Of a stretch of 23,383 nt of DNA, positions 1 through 8,240 are shown piece by piece (position 1 is the stretch's first letter; each line of letters begins with the position of its first letter). A model generated the notes under the pieces. The model was given only the letters and a program-made list of their open reading frames with translations. It was not told the origin of the DNA and did no database searches. Both the position numbers and the translations under genes were made by a program. Source of the stretch: a virus; IMG/VR virus record IMGVR_UViG_3300037185_000229, positions 1 through 23,383 of that record. One strand, 5' to 3'.

Positions 1-192
1 CTAGCCTTTGCCTTTGCCCGAGGATTTTGGCACTTGCTGCTTTATCTCATCGAGCGCGGGGGCGATCCAGCGGCCGGCGATCAGCCGTTCGCCACGCGAA
101 TAGGGCAGCGGGATGCGCTGCTGATTCGTGGCGACCTGCTCCTGCTGGAAAGGCAGGAGTTTGACGGGGGTTTTTTCGCGGTTGGTGCTCAC
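1..192 (-). CDS. Small tail-associated protein (63 aa), hypothetical
   Basis: A 63-residue ORF follows the NlpC/P60 gene and ends with TAG at the window edge. I place the start at a GTG because it is the first start after the upstream stop and sits directly behind a short tandem repeat, like other genes here. The protein is basic, with a central LPYSRGERLIAGRWIAPAL stretch and a lysine-rich tail (KSSGKGKG). Small proteins of this kind often sit between the NlpC/P60 peptidase and the large central tail protein in siphophages and gene transfer agents; that role is inferred from position. No catalytic motif is visible. Confidence 0.55.
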   Translation of the reverse strand: MSTNREKTPVKLLPFQQEQVATNQQRIPLPYSRGERLIAGRWIAPALDEIKQQVPKSSGKGKG

Positions 193-227
193 GGAGCGGT
201 GGACGGTGGACGGTCGGACGGTTGGGA
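193..227 (-). repeat. Leader tandem repeat before the 63-aa gene
   Basis: Read on the minus strand, this gap contains three to four copies of ACCGTCC with small variations, ending directly at the GTG start. No Shine-Dalgarno motif is present. It belongs to the class of short-period leaders described in the findings. Confidence 0.6.
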
Positions 228-698
228 TCAGGCGAGGGCCTTCAGGCGCCAGATGGCTGAGAGGCGGTTTGACCAGATGGCAGGAATCTGAGGCGCGATA
301 CCCACCTCGCGGCCGGAAATGCTGTGCACGATGCGACCACCGCTCAGCAGGATCGCAGCGTGATGCAGAGGTCCGACGCGGAAGCCGAGAATGTCGCCGG
401 GCTGCGCCCCGAGCAGTGACACTGGAGCGAGGGAGCCAGGGGCAGCCTGCGCGATGCAAACGCAGATGCCAGAGGCCTCGATCCACTCGGCGATCAGGCT
501 GCGATCTTGCCCGCGCCAATTGCTCGGGCCATTGGGCACGGGGACGCGCGGCAGCAGCCCGGACTCGAATAATACTTCCGCGACCAGGTGATGACAGGAG
601 GCGCCCGCGCCCTTGACCGGCGCGCCCTCGCAGAAGGGCGTGCCGACCCACGATTGGGCGGCGGCTTCGAGCGCGGCGATTTGAGTCGGAGAGATCAT
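228..698 (-). CDS. NlpC/P60-family tail peptidase
   Basis: This 156-aa protein has the layout of phage-tail NlpC/P60 cysteine peptidases, which cut peptidoglycan peptides during DNA injection. The putative catalytic Cys35 lies in GAGASCHHLV, where the usual motif is DCSGLV. It is followed by the typical QPGDILGFRVG strand and His112/His113 in LHHAAILL, then GGRIVHSI. The start overlaps the upstream hub gene's stop as ATGA, implying translational coupling. Position after a DUF2163-like hub protein matches gene transfer agent and siphophage tail-tip operons. The Asp-to-Ser change before the catalytic cysteine is a variation to note. Family assignment is fairly secure; substrate is not known. 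Confidence 0.82.
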   Translation of the reverse strand: MISPTQIAALEAAAQSWVGTPFCEGAPVKGAGASCHHLVAEVLFESGLLPRVPVPNGPSNWRGQDRSLIAEWIEASGICVCIAQAAPGSLAPVSLLGAQPGDILGFRVGPLHHAAILLSGGRIVHSISGREVGIAPQIPAIWSNRLSAIWRLKALA

Positions 699-2788
699 TT
701 TTTCGCCGGGGTCGTGTCTTGTTGCGGGATCACGAAGTTCGGGCTGATTGCGGGCATCGCGTAGAAGCCGCCAAATTCGTTAAAGTTGTTATATTTTCCA
801 CGGCAGAGCATCGAGGAGTCGGAGGGATCGGAGCCGGGCCAGCTCGTACGCGAGGCGTCGTAGTTGAGGCAGGTCCAGTATTTCTTGTCGCAGGTGGGCG
901 CGGCCACGACGGCGTTGCCGTTTGCCCAGCCAAGCTGGCGGTCGACCGTCAGCACGATCTGGCCAGAAGCGAGCGCGGCGCTGGAGAGAATCACAGCGCG
1001 CAGGGGGTGGCCGGCGACGTCGGTCCATTGCACCCAGCCGAGCGCAAACCAATCGACAAAGCCGAAACCGGCCGGAAGTGATCCGCTGTTCGCCCGAGAG
1101 ATCGAGCCGATCGTGAGGGTGTGGTCGCCGATTGCAGCGACCACGGCGTTAAATTTCCAGTCGGCGATGGCAAGCCCGCAGCGCGGTCCGCAGAAGCGCT
1201 TGTAGCACGTCTTGACCATAGTCTGGTGGGGGCCTTTTTTGCTGAAGAGCGCATTCGCGCCGAGCACCTTGACTTTATAGAGCGGGCCTTCGCGTCCCGG
1301 AGTGGAGAGCGAGCCAGACCAAATAATGGCGGGCACGCCGATCGCGCCGATCGATGACACGGGCGCCCGCAGGATCGTGAGCAGACCCGTGGCCGCAAGC
1401 ATGCCGGGCTGCCAGTTCTCCAGGAAGCAGCCCGGCGACCAGCGGATGGAAAACGTGAGGGTGTCGTCTTCGAGATCGATCGACTGAATGAGTTTGTCGA
1501 AACCGGCGTCGCGATACTCCCACGTCTGCCCATTGGCATCGGAGCCGCCGGTCTCCCAGTCGGTCAGAAACCAGCTCTGGAGGGCGCCGGAATAATCGAG
1601 ATCGATGCGGGCGAGCCAGGCGCCGGCCGGCAGGCGGCCGATGGTCGTGCCGCGCGTCTCGCCGTCGGTCGCGGCATATTCGGCGGCGACTTCGCGGAAG
1701 GCGAGCTGCACGTCGGCGATCCAGTCTTCGTTGGCGCGGCGGAAATCGATGGCGAGCTCTTCGTCGGTGTGGCGGGCGAGGATGGCGGGCGCGAGGATCG
1801 TCCAGGCTTTCGGGTGCGCGGCGGCCGTGGCGGCCGCGAGGCCGACGACGCCGGCGACGATCGAGCCCACGCGCACGAGCTCCGGGGCTTGCCCGGTCGT
1901 GAGGAGCGCGAGCGTATCACCGACATGTACGTTCAGCGGCGCGACGGTAGGCAGCGTGCCGGCGCCGGCGGCGAGATCGCCGGCGAGCTGGCCGATGGCC
2001 TGCATGCTGGCCAGCCAGAAGCAATCGGCCCCGCCGGCGCGGCGAAACCACCAGCCGAGGAGCGAGGCGGCTTCGGCGCTGGAACGGAGCTTGCACGTGG
2101 GCTGCAAGGCGTCTTCCGGCGTCTGCGGGTAGAAGACGGTGGACTGCTGGCGGCCGTGGCCGAGCTTCTGGCGGTCGACATCGTAGGCCGGCAGCGTGAG
2201 CGAGTTGTCGGCCGCGGGATCGGGGCGGAAGGGGAAGATGGCCGCGTAGTAGCCATCGAGCGTCGGGAAAGTGATGTCGCTCTCGGTGGGCGGGATGAGC
2301 GCGACGGAGGCGGGCGCATCTTCATCGAGCGACCATTCGGCGAGGACGTGCTCGCTCGTCTTGGCGGCGAGGCGCGGCGGCTGCTTGAGCCGGCCATAGA
2401 GCAAGGGGGCGTAGAAATCGTAGCCGGCCAGGCTCCCTGGATTGATGGCATAGGTGGCCCAGTGGCGCGTCCAGGCGACGGTGAGGCCACTCGTAAGCAG
2501 AGCGGCCGCTGTGGTAGCCCTGGCGGCCGGCCAGAAGGGCACGAGGACCGGCTCGTCCTGGCAGGCGATGGCGGCGGCGCGGGCGGAGGCGTAGTCGGCC
2601 AGCCGCATCTTTGCCGTCCAGGTGATCGAGAATTGCAGCTGATAAGCCTGCGGCCGGCGGGTACTGCGGCCGGTGGGGCTGCGCTGGGTGTCGACTTCGA
2701 TGCGGGCCTTCACCGACACCGGGTCGTCCGTGTTCGGGCCGAAGGGCACGAGCCAGGCGGGAGCGGAGAGAGCGGTGACGGCTAACAT
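695..2788 (-). CDS. Tail-tip hub protein, DUF2163/BR0599-like C-terminus
   Basis: The protein has 697 residues. Its C-terminal third resembles DUF2163/BR0599-type hub proteins of gene transfer agents and siphophages. It has cysteine clusters (FCGPRCGLAI, TCDKKYWTC, LCRGKYNNF) and ends in an NNFNEFGGFYAMPAI-type motif. The N-terminal part (about residues 1-370) is probably a distal-tail or baseplate-like domain, so this may combine two proteins that are separate elsewhere. It follows the tape measure and is coupled to the NlpC/P60 gene by ATGA. The ATG start lies behind an 84-nt repeat-filled gap without a Shine-Dalgarno motif. The hub role is inferred from the C-terminal pattern and gene order. 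Confidence 0.72.
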   Translation of the reverse strand: MLAVTALSAPAWLVPFGPNTDDPVSVKARIEVDTQRSPTGRSTRRPQAYQLQFSITWTAKMRLADYASARAAAIACQDEPVLVPFWPAARATTAAALLTSGLTVAWTRHWATYAINPGSLAGYDFYAPLLYGRLKQPPRLAAKTSEHVLAEWSLDEDAPASVALIPPTESDITFPTLDGYYAAIFPFRPDPAADNSLTLPAYDVDRQKLGHGRQQSTVFYPQTPEDALQPTCKLRSSAEAASLLGWWFRRAGGADCFWLASMQAIGQLAGDLAAGAGTLPTVAPLNVHVGDTLALLTTGQAPELVRVGSIVAGVVGLAAATAAAHPKAWTILAPAILARHTDEELAIDFRRANEDWIADVQLAFREVAAEYAATDGETRGTTIGRLPAGAWLARIDLDYSGALQSWFLTDWETGGSDANGQTWEYRDAGFDKLIQSIDLEDDTLTFSIRWSPGCFLENWQPGMLAATGLLTILRAPVSSIGAIGVPAIIWSGSLSTPGREGPLYKVKVLGANALFSKKGPHQTMVKTCYKRFCGPRCGLAIADWKFNAVVAAIGDHTLTIGSISRANSGSLPAGFGFVDWFALGWVQWTDVAGHPLRAVILSSAALASGQIVLTVDRQLGWANGNAVVAAPTCDKKYWTCLNYDASRTSWPGSDPSDSSMLCRGKYNNFNEFGGFYAMPAISPNFVIPQQDTTPAKK

Positions 2789-2872
2789 CGGACGTGGGTT
2801 TAAGTTTTAGGTTTAAGTTGAAGTCGCCGGATTCTTGTTACTTGAAACTTGGGACTTGTTACTTCACGGCCG
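2789..2872 (-). repeat. Leader tandem repeat before the hub gene
   Basis: On the minus strand the gap holds two repeat blocks. One is built on AAGTAACAAG (two copies). The other, next to the start codon, is built on CTTAAAC/CTTCAA units of 6-7 nt. I see no promoter, terminator or ribosome binding site in it. Confidence 0.6.
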
Positions 2873-5755
2873 TCAGCTCCGCTGGCGCTTGTCGTAGACC
2901 TGGTGCGCGATGCCGGTCATGTCGCCGGCGATGGCCGCAAGGTAGGCGGATTTGTCGAGGTAGATATGCACGTTGGGCGGGGCGGAGCGGCCGGCGCTGA
3001 GGCCAGAGGAGGCGCCGGGCGCGCTGGCCGGGCGCAGGGCGGCCGAATGCATGGCGGCGACGGCCGCTGAGCCTCCCATATTGCGCACGGCGGGTGCGCT
3101 AAAAACATATTCTTGTCCATGGACAATGCCCGCGGGCTGGCCCTCACTCCCTCCAGTATAACCGCCGGATTCGAAGCTCGAGGCGAGCGCCAAGACCGCC
3201 GCGGCCGAAACAGCAAAAGCGACTGTCCCCCAAATTGGGCCAAGTTGGGCAATCGATTTCATGCCGGCTTCGGCTCCCTTTTCCACCACCGCCTCCTTCG
3301 TATCTTTTTTCTCATCGGCCCGGATTAATTTCCCGAGGGCATAATTGATAGCCATCTGCACGCCGAGCTGGACCAGCGCGCCGACGACGGATTCCTCGAT
3401 CGCCAGGCCGATGTTGGCGAACGCCTGGCGCCAATCGCCGGTGCGCGTGATCGCAGTCGTGATTTGCGACGAAACGGCCTGCATGCCGCCGCCGATAATG
3501 CTGCTGAGACTGTGGCCGATCTGCTGCGCCGTCGTGCCCCCCTCGTTGCGGAGCTGCGTGAGTGATTCGCGCATCTGCGCGAACGGATCGTTGGGGCTCG
3601 GCCCCATGCGGCCGGCCTCGCCCTGCATAGAGCCGAGTTGCTGGCCCTTGGCGGCGGCGCTTGCCTCGAAGGTGCTAGCCGCTCCCGGATGGCCGGCGGC
3701 GTGGGCGGCCTGCGCGGCAAGTTGGTCGGCCGCGATCGCGGCCTGCAGCGTGGCGATTTCCTGGGCGATGGCGGCCTTGCGCTCGGTCCATTTCTCGGCA
3801 TCGGTGCGGGTGTAGTCGGCTTCGAGGTTCGCGATGTTTTCGCGGATCGCCGTCATCTGGTTTTCGAGCGCGGTGCGCTGGGCGGCCGTTTGTTCGTGAG
3901 CCTTTCTCTGCGCTTCCTGCTGCTCCCACACCATGTGCTCGGCATCAATGCGTTGCTTGGCGAGATTCAGGTCGATGCCGTCATACGTGCCCATGGCCTG
4001 TTTGACCTTGGCCTGTTCTTTCAGCTGATTGGCCAGGTCGGAATTGCCGGCAGCAGCCGCGCGGGCGGCCTGCGTCTCAAGCTCGAAGGCCTCCCGATGG
4101 ATCTGCTCCTGTTCGGCGTGTTTGGCCGCGGCGGCGATCTTCTGCGTGACCTCATGCTCGTCTTTCTTCAGTTCGAGGATCTGGTTTTCGAGCTGGAGAG
4201 TGTGAGCGGCTATCTCGTCGTCGCTGAGGCCGCCCGGCAAGGGCTTGGCAAGCTCGGCCTGTTTGGCCGCGAGCTCAGCCCGCAGATGCTTCAGTTCGGC
4301 ATCGGGATCGCCGGCCGCCACGAGGAGCTGCTCGTGTTTTTTTTGCATCTCCGGGAGTTGCCCGACCAGCGGCGACAGAGTGTCCTTGAGCTTGGCGAGC
4401 TGGGCGTCGCTGACGATCTTCGCGGCCTTCGCGGGGTCGCCGAGATCCCGCATGAGCAGCTTCTGCTCGCCGATGATTTCCTTGACGTCCTGCAAGCGCT
4501 TGGCGTCGGCATCGGAAAAGGCTTTTGGCCGGAACGAAACGGACATGCCCACGCCATAGGTCGTCGTCAGTCCCGCGGCGGCTTTGGCTTCGGCCTCGGC
4601 GGCGGTTTTTCGCTTTTCGAGGACGCTTTGTTCGAGCAGGAGCTTGGTCATCTCCGCCTGCGTGGCGGCGCGGGCGGCGGCGATCTCTTCCGGACTGCCC
4701 GATTTGCCGGCACGATCACGGGCGCCTTTCATGGCATCGCCGACGACATGCAGGTCGCGCAACGTCGCCTGCACGTTGGCATCGGCCATCGCGTTGAGGA
4801 TGCCGGCGACGATGCCGCCGGCGATCACGGCCGCGAGCGCGGGCAGGAGCATCGAGGACATCGCGCCAGTGATCGGCGCAATGAATTTGCCCGCGAACGC
4901 CTGGCCGGCCGGATTGCCGGTGCGCGTAGCCCAATCCAGCACGGCGTTGTCGAGCTTGGGGATGATGCCTGCAGCCAGACCCGCGCCGAGGAGACTTGGC
5001 GCCATGCCGGCCAGGCCCGCGCCGAGGCTGCCGGCGCCGCCGATGCCGCCCATGACGCTCGCGACGCTCTGCAGGGTGGGCAGCAGCTGTGTGGCCGCGG
5101 CCTGCCACATGGTGCGGATCTGCGCGGTGACACCGTTCCACTGCTTTTCGAGGTTCTCCGCCGCGCGGGCGTTCTGGTCGACGCGCGTGGCAAGGTCGCC
5201 GGTCTGCTGCTTGGCAAGCTCAAGCGCCTCGGGATCGCCCAGGAGCTGCAGCATCGAGCCGCCGCCGCGGCCGAAGAGCTGGCGCGCCACGGCGACTTTG
5301 TCGGCCTGGTTGCTCAGGTTGGCGAAGCCTTTGGAGAGCACTTCGAGTTGCTGCGCATAAGTGAGCGGCTTCAGTTCCGCGATGGAAGTGCCGATGCGCT
5401 TGAAGGCGCCGTCGGTCTTGCCGCCCATGTCGTTGAGCCCACCGAGCGAGCGCTGCAGCATGTTGGCCGACATGCCGATCATCTCGGCGCCGAGGTGCGC
5501 GTTGCGGAACGCCTGATCAAGTACCACGAGCTCGCGCACGCTTTCGCCGGTGCGCATCGAGAGATGCTCGAACTCAGCCGCCTCGCCAATCGCGCTGGAC
5601 ACGCCCTGATAGGCCGTCTGAACCGAGAGGGCGGCGACGGCCACGCGGCCGAGCTCGCCCACCATGTCGCCCAGGGCGCCGTTGACCTTGCCGACGGAGG
5701 CGGCGGCGGTCTCGGTGCCGACGGCGGTGATGATGAGCTCTAGGAAAGAGGGCAT
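2873..5755 (-). CDS. Tail tape measure protein
   Basis: At 960 residues this is the longest gene in the window and sits directly after the tail assembly chaperone pair, the canonical place for a tape measure. Hydrophobic segments lie at about residues 215-320. A long alanine-, glutamate- and glutamine-rich helical/coiled-coil region spans about 340-720. The C-terminal end carries GGYTGG and a GIVHGQEYVFSAPAV stretch typical of siphophage tape measures. With the usual rule of about 0.15 nm per residue, the tail would be about 140 nm. No lytic transglycosylase or peptidase motif is evident. The start is an ATG behind a period-7 repeat without a Shine-Dalgarno motif. Confidence 0.92.
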   Translation of the reverse strand: MPSFLELIITAVGTETAAASVGKVNGALGDMVGELGRVAVAALSVQTAYQGVSSAIGEAAEFEHLSMRTGESVRELVVLDQAFRNAHLGAEMIGMSANMLQRSLGGLNDMGGKTDGAFKRIGTSIAELKPLTYAQQLEVLSKGFANLSNQADKVAVARQLFGRGGGSMLQLLGDPEALELAKQQTGDLATRVDQNARAAENLEKQWNGVTAQIRTMWQAAATQLLPTLQSVASVMGGIGGAGSLGAGLAGMAPSLLGAGLAAGIIPKLDNAVLDWATRTGNPAGQAFAGKFIAPITGAMSSMLLPALAAVIAGGIVAGILNAMADANVQATLRDLHVVGDAMKGARDRAGKSGSPEEIAAARAATQAEMTKLLLEQSVLEKRKTAAEAEAKAAAGLTTTYGVGMSVSFRPKAFSDADAKRLQDVKEIIGEQKLLMRDLGDPAKAAKIVSDAQLAKLKDTLSPLVGQLPEMQKKHEQLLVAAGDPDAELKHLRAELAAKQAELAKPLPGGLSDDEIAAHTLQLENQILELKKDEHEVTQKIAAAAKHAEQEQIHREAFELETQAARAAAAGNSDLANQLKEQAKVKQAMGTYDGIDLNLAKQRIDAEHMVWEQQEAQRKAHEQTAAQRTALENQMTAIRENIANLEADYTRTDAEKWTERKAAIAQEIATLQAAIAADQLAAQAAHAAGHPGAASTFEASAAAKGQQLGSMQGEAGRMGPSPNDPFAQMRESLTQLRNEGGTTAQQIGHSLSSIIGGGMQAVSSQITTAITRTGDWRQAFANIGLAIEESVVGALVQLGVQMAINYALGKLIRADEKKDTKEAVVEKGAEAGMKSIAQLGPIWGTVAFAVSAAAVLALASSFESGGYTGGSEGQPAGIVHGQEYVFSAPAVRNMGGSAAVAAMHSAALRPASAPGASSGLSAGRSAPPNVHIYLDKSAYLAAIAGDMTGIAHQVYDKRQRS

Positions 5756-5780
5756 GATGCGTGATTCGTGATGCGTGATT
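5756..5780 (-). repeat. Leader tandem repeat before the tape measure gene
   Basis: On the minus strand the bases before the ATG read as three units of ATCACGC/ATCACGA plus a partial unit, an almost perfect 7-nt period. There is no Shine-Dalgarno motif. Confidence 0.65.
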
Positions 5781-5795
5781 ATCGGGAGATTTCAG

Positions 5796-5829
5796 CGTCT
5801 CGCGTTCTTCCTACGTCTCGCGTTCTTCC
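5796..5829. repeat. 16-bp direct repeat at the end of the chaperone extension
   Basis: CGTCTCGCGTTCTTCC occurs twice (5796-5811 and 5814-5829), separated by TA. The minus-strand TAG stop of the chaperone extension straddles the junction at 5811-5813. It looks like a recent local duplication. Confidence 0.8.
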
Positions 5830-6113
5830 GCCATCTGCTTCACCAGCTGCTCGGCGAGTTCGCTATAGCCGCTGGACTCCCCCTTGGCGGCGGCGTAGGC
5901 GAGGTTGAAGGCTTGCATGAGATCGAGGCGGCGTTGGGCGCGCACGCGCTCGACTTCGGCAAGCAGAGCGCGCAGGCGCGCGGGTGTCAGCCGACAGCAG
6001 CGAGCATAGTCGCCGGCGCAGAGGCCGCGGGCGGCGGCGCGCTCGGCGAGGCGTCGCCAGCCGCGCTCGCGGTCGAGGGCGTAGGCGCAGAGCTCGTCGA
6101 AGGTAGCAAGCTT
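5811..6113 (-). CDS. Tail assembly chaperone extension (gpT-like, frame -1)
   Basis: This frame gives about 100 codons of protein-like sequence, from KLATFDELCAYALDRERG to VKQMAEERET and TAG. It sits between the upstream chaperone gene and the tape measure. The frame is open back to 6218 but has no ATG, GTG, TTG or CTG codon before roughly the middle of the extension. It is in the -1 frame relative to the upstream ORF, as in lambda G/GT and most siphophages, where a minority of ribosomes shift and make a fused chaperone. GC-rich third positions switch from the upstream frame to this one near 6113. The helical, charged character suits a tape-measure-binding domain. The function is inferred from architecture. 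Confidence 0.65.
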   Translation of the reverse strand, partial: KLATFDELCAYALDRERGWRRLAERAAARGLCAGDYARCCRLTPARLRALLAEVERVRAQRRLDLMQAFNLAYAAAKGESSGYSELAEQLVKQMAEERET

Positions 6114-6406
6114 AACACTTGGCCCATCTTGAAGAGCAGCGGTCCCACTTTCAGAGCGGCGATGGGATCGGCCTGCGCGATCTTCATCGCCATCTGAAAA
6201 TTTCCGCGGATGAACTCCTTAGCGAGCTCAAGGAAGCAATCTTGGTCGAGCGAGTTGATCCACTCGATATTGCGGCGCGCGCAGAGGGCCACGAGTTCCG
6301 GGGTGCGACCCTCGACGAGATGATCAGTGAACGTATAGCGCTCGGTGATCGAGAGCGGGGCGAAGTCGAGGGACTCGACCTGGCCGTTGGCGTATTTGAT
6401 TTTCAT
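5987..6406 (-). CDS. Tail assembly chaperone (gpG-like)
   Basis: This 139-aa protein precedes the tape measure. Its first 95 or so residues look like an ordinary folded domain, including MKIKYANGQVESLDFAPLS and a helical DCFLELAKEFIRG region. The remaining tail is Ser/Ala/Pro-rich and is the out-of-frame reading of the extension gene. The ATG abuts the TAA of the upstream lipoprotein gene with no gap. By analogy with lambda gpG, it would coat the tape measure during tail assembly and also be made as a longer -1 frameshift product. A candidate heptamer AAATTTT lies in frame at 6197-6203. Confidence 0.72.
   Translation of the reverse strand: MKIKYANGQVESLDFAPLSITERYTFTDHLVEGRTPELVALCARRNIEWINSLDQDCFLELAKEFIRGNFQMAMKIAQADPIAALKVGPLLFKMGQVLSLLPSTSSAPTPSTASAAGDASPSAPPPAASAPATMLAAVG
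6197..6203 (-). promoter_or_regulatory. Candidate -1 slippery heptamer A-AAT-TTT
   Basis: Within the gpG-like frame the codons GGA AAT TTT create A AAT TTT, which fits the X XXY YYZ rule for -1 slippage. It is the only canonical heptamer I found in the stretch where the two frames overlap (6218-5987). It lies about 85 nt upstream of the point where codon character changes frame, so the true site could be a non-canonical one nearer 6113. Confidence 0.35.
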
Positions 6407-6958
6407 TTAGTCGAATTCTGAGAGCTGTGTTGCTGCTTTTTCGGCGTCGGTGAGCGTCACAAACTGTCCCGTCTGCGGCTCGAAGAATTCCAAGCCGCGC
6501 TGCGTGACGGCTTGCACGATCGCATGGCCGACCTTGCCGCCGGCCGGCGTGTACCAGCGTTTGCCCACGGCAATGCCGTTGGCCGCCAGACCTGTGTTCC
6601 AATTCTGGGCGAAGTAATGCAACTGCGCGCCGCTCGCGAAGCGCGAGGCAAAGAACGTGCAGCATGCATTCGGCTCCCACTTCACCACGCCATAGGCGCC
6701 GGCGGCGATCTCCGCGCGGAACTGCGCGTAATACCACGGCAACCAGTCGCGATTGACCTCGGCGTACTGCGTCTTGCCGATGTAGGCCCAGCCGCAAGCC
6801 GTGCGCACCTGCTCAGCCGAGTAAACTTTGCCGGTGAAGATCGCCGGCTCGCCGCTCTGACGCGAGCAGCCGGTGACCAGGGCGAGCGGCGATAGTGCCG
6901 CCAGCGCTACGGCGAATAGTGCGACCCCTGACCAGAAAATGGCACGCCGCATTTTCAC
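6407..6958 (-). CDS. Lipoprotein with papain-like Cys/His/Glu pattern
   Basis: This 183-aa protein starts with a signal peptide: MKMRR, a hydrophobic run to residue 30, and a lipobox VTGC with Cys31 as the predicted lipidation site. The mature part has a WEPNACCTFF motif (Cys99/Cys100), then KVGHAIVQAV (His145) and EFFEPQTGQ (Glu160). That spacing recalls papain-fold cysteine peptidases and the MOA-lectin-type peptidase domain, where a Cys, a His followed by a strand, and an E-P-Q-T-G segment occur in this order. It starts with GTG overlapping the upstream stop (GTGA). A lipoprotein inside a tail operon could be a superinfection-exclusion or moron product. The enzymatic role is a hypothesis. 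Confidence 0.6.
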   Translation of the reverse strand: MKMRRAIFWSGVALFAVALAALSPLALVTGCSRQSGEPAIFTGKVYSAEQVRTACGWAYIGKTQYAEVNRDWLPWYYAQFRAEIAAGAYGVVKWEPNACCTFFASRFASGAQLHYFAQNWNTGLAANGIAVGKRWYTPAGGKVGHAIVQAVTQRGLEFFEPQTGQFVTLTDAEKAATQLSEFD

Positions 6959-7200
6959 AGCGCCTCCAGCTCCTCGCGGGTATAGCCGAAGCGCGCGGCG
7001 GCGGTATCGTCGGGCACGGCGGTGAAGACCGGCGCGAGGTAGCCTTCATCGCCCGGCTTGAGTGCCCGGTCATAATTCTCCGGGTAGCTCTGGGTATCCT
7101 GGGTGCGGGTCAGCGAGCCTTTGAGGCCGGCGATAAATGCCGCATGCTCGGGCGTGCCGGCGAGGGCGTCGAGATCTTGGCGAGTGTTGATCGTTTGCAT
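6955..7200 (-). CDS. Small hypothetical protein (81 aa) downstream of the RT
   Basis: This acidic 81-residue protein (MQTINTRQDLDALAGTPEH at the N-terminus, GYTREELEAL at the C-terminus) follows the reverse transcriptase. I chose the ATG at 7200 because it follows a CACTTT-type repeat leader; the longer reading from 7278 would encode that repeat and overlap the reverse transcriptase. It is coupled to the lipoprotein by GTGA. I do not recognise the family. It contains no Cys and no clear membrane segment. A tail-accessory role is suggested only by position. Confidence 0.6.
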   Translation of the reverse strand: MQTINTRQDLDALAGTPEHAAFIAGLKGSLTRTQDTQSYPENYDRALKPGDEGYLAPVFTAVPDDTAAARFGYTREELEAL

Positions 7201-7225
7201 GGTAAAGTGAAAGTGAGGATGAAAG
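7201..7225 (-). repeat. Leader repeat before the 81-aa gene
   Basis: On the minus strand, CTTTCA-type units of about 6 nt (CTTTCA, TCCTCA, CTTTCA, CTTTACC) precede the ATG. There is no Shine-Dalgarno motif. Confidence 0.5.
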
Positions 7226-7241
7226 GTCCGGCTTCGCGGGG

Positions 7242-8240
7242 CTACGCCGGAGCAAGGGAAACAAGTCCGAGGCTGCACTGCAGGTTGCGGCTATCGGCCC
7301 AGCCGGCGTGGCCGAGCCAAGCGGAGAGAAAGCGGGCGCGGCCGACAGGATCGTCCTGGCGCGTGAAGTGCCGCAGTTTCCGGCGCGCCCGGCGGACGCT
7401 CGCTGGCCGCAGTAGCTTGTGCCGCGCGAAAATCCGATAACCGAGAAAGTTGATGCCGCGCGTGTGATGCGCGACCATCCAGTGCGAGAGCCGCAGGCCC
7501 ATCGCCTCGCGGGCGAACGCCTCGGCGCGCTTCAGCAGCGCGGCGAGTTCGCGCCAGTCGGTGCCAAGCACGACGACGTCATCCATGTATCGGTGCCAGC
7601 GCAGCGCGCCCTGGCCCACCAGCCAGCGGTCGAAAATATGCCCGTAGACATTGGCCCAAAGTTGCGAGGTGAGGTTGCCGATGGGCAGCCCGGCGCCGGT
7701 GCGCGGGGTGAAGCGCTCGATCAGGGCGAGCGTGCGCGGGCAAGCGATCTTGCGCTCGATCTCGTGCCAGAGGATCGCGCGGTCGATGCTCGCGAAATAC
7801 TGCTTGAAATCGGTCTTCAGGAAATAGACCTGCTCCGGTCCGTGCTCGCGCACGAGCCGGCGCAGCTCGGCCTGCACGGCGACGACGCCATGGTGCGTGC
7901 CCAGGCCGACCCGGCAGGCGTAGCAGCGGCCCATCAGTACGCGGTCGAAGATCGGCCCGATGACACGATAGAGCGCGTGCTGCACGACGCGATCGGCGAA
8001 GGGCAGCGCCGAGATGCGCCGGGCCTTCGGCTCGTAAACCCAGAACTCGTGTGGCGCCGCCGGGCGATACGTGCCGGCGAGCAGGGCCGTGCGCAGATCC
8101 GCGAGGCGCACCTCGGATTCCTCCTTGTAGGCGAGATAGCCGAGCGTCTGCCGCTTGCCGAGCGCGGTGAGGCGATAGGCTTCGCGAAGATTGGCATCGG
8201 CCACGATGGCCGGGAAGAGGTTTTTATAACGATGACCCAC
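7242..8240 (-). CDS. Diversity-generating retroelement reverse transcriptase
   Basis: This 332-aa enzyme would copy the TR RNA into adenine-mutagenised cDNA for transfer to the VR. The start GHRYKNLFPAI and the GKRQTLGYL segment match the usual N-terminus of DGR reverse transcriptases. Motif A is KTDFKQYFASID (Asp144). LPIGNLTSQ at about 185-193 is the DGR/group II form of the QG motif. The catalytic box is YMDD at 218-221, followed by GINFLGYRIF. I set the start at a GTG at 8240 because the family N-terminus begins there and no in-frame ATG lies nearby; the frame stays open upstream through the TR. No Shine-Dalgarno motif precedes it. All visible catalytic residues are intact. Confidence 0.95.
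   Translation of the reverse strand: MGHRYKNLFPAIVADANLREAYRLTALGKRQTLGYLAYKEESEVRLADLRTALLAGTYRPAAPHEFWVYEPKARRISALPFADRVVQHALYRVIGPIFDRVLMGRCYACRVGLGTHHGVVAVQAELRRLVREHGPEQVYFLKTDFKQYFASIDRAILWHEIERKIACPRTLALIERFTPRTGAGLPIGNLTSQLWANVYGHIFDRWLVGQGALRWHRYMDDVVVLGTDWRELAALLKRAEAFAREAMGLRLSHWMVAHHTRGINFLGYRIFARHKLLRPASVRRARRKLRHFTRQDDPVGRARFLSAWLGHAGWADSRNLQCSLGLVSLAPA

Noticed and set aside
3638-5743. A 701-aa plus-strand open frame opposite the tape measure gene
   Set aside because: It is a mirror of a GC-rich coding strand: Gly/Arg/Leu/Val-rich with no motif, and the minus-strand frame has clear tape measure features.
6955-7278. 107-aa reading of the small gene after the reverse transcriptase
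   Set aside because: The first 26 residues come from the reverse transcriptase 3' end and the leader repeat; ATG 7200 is the better start.
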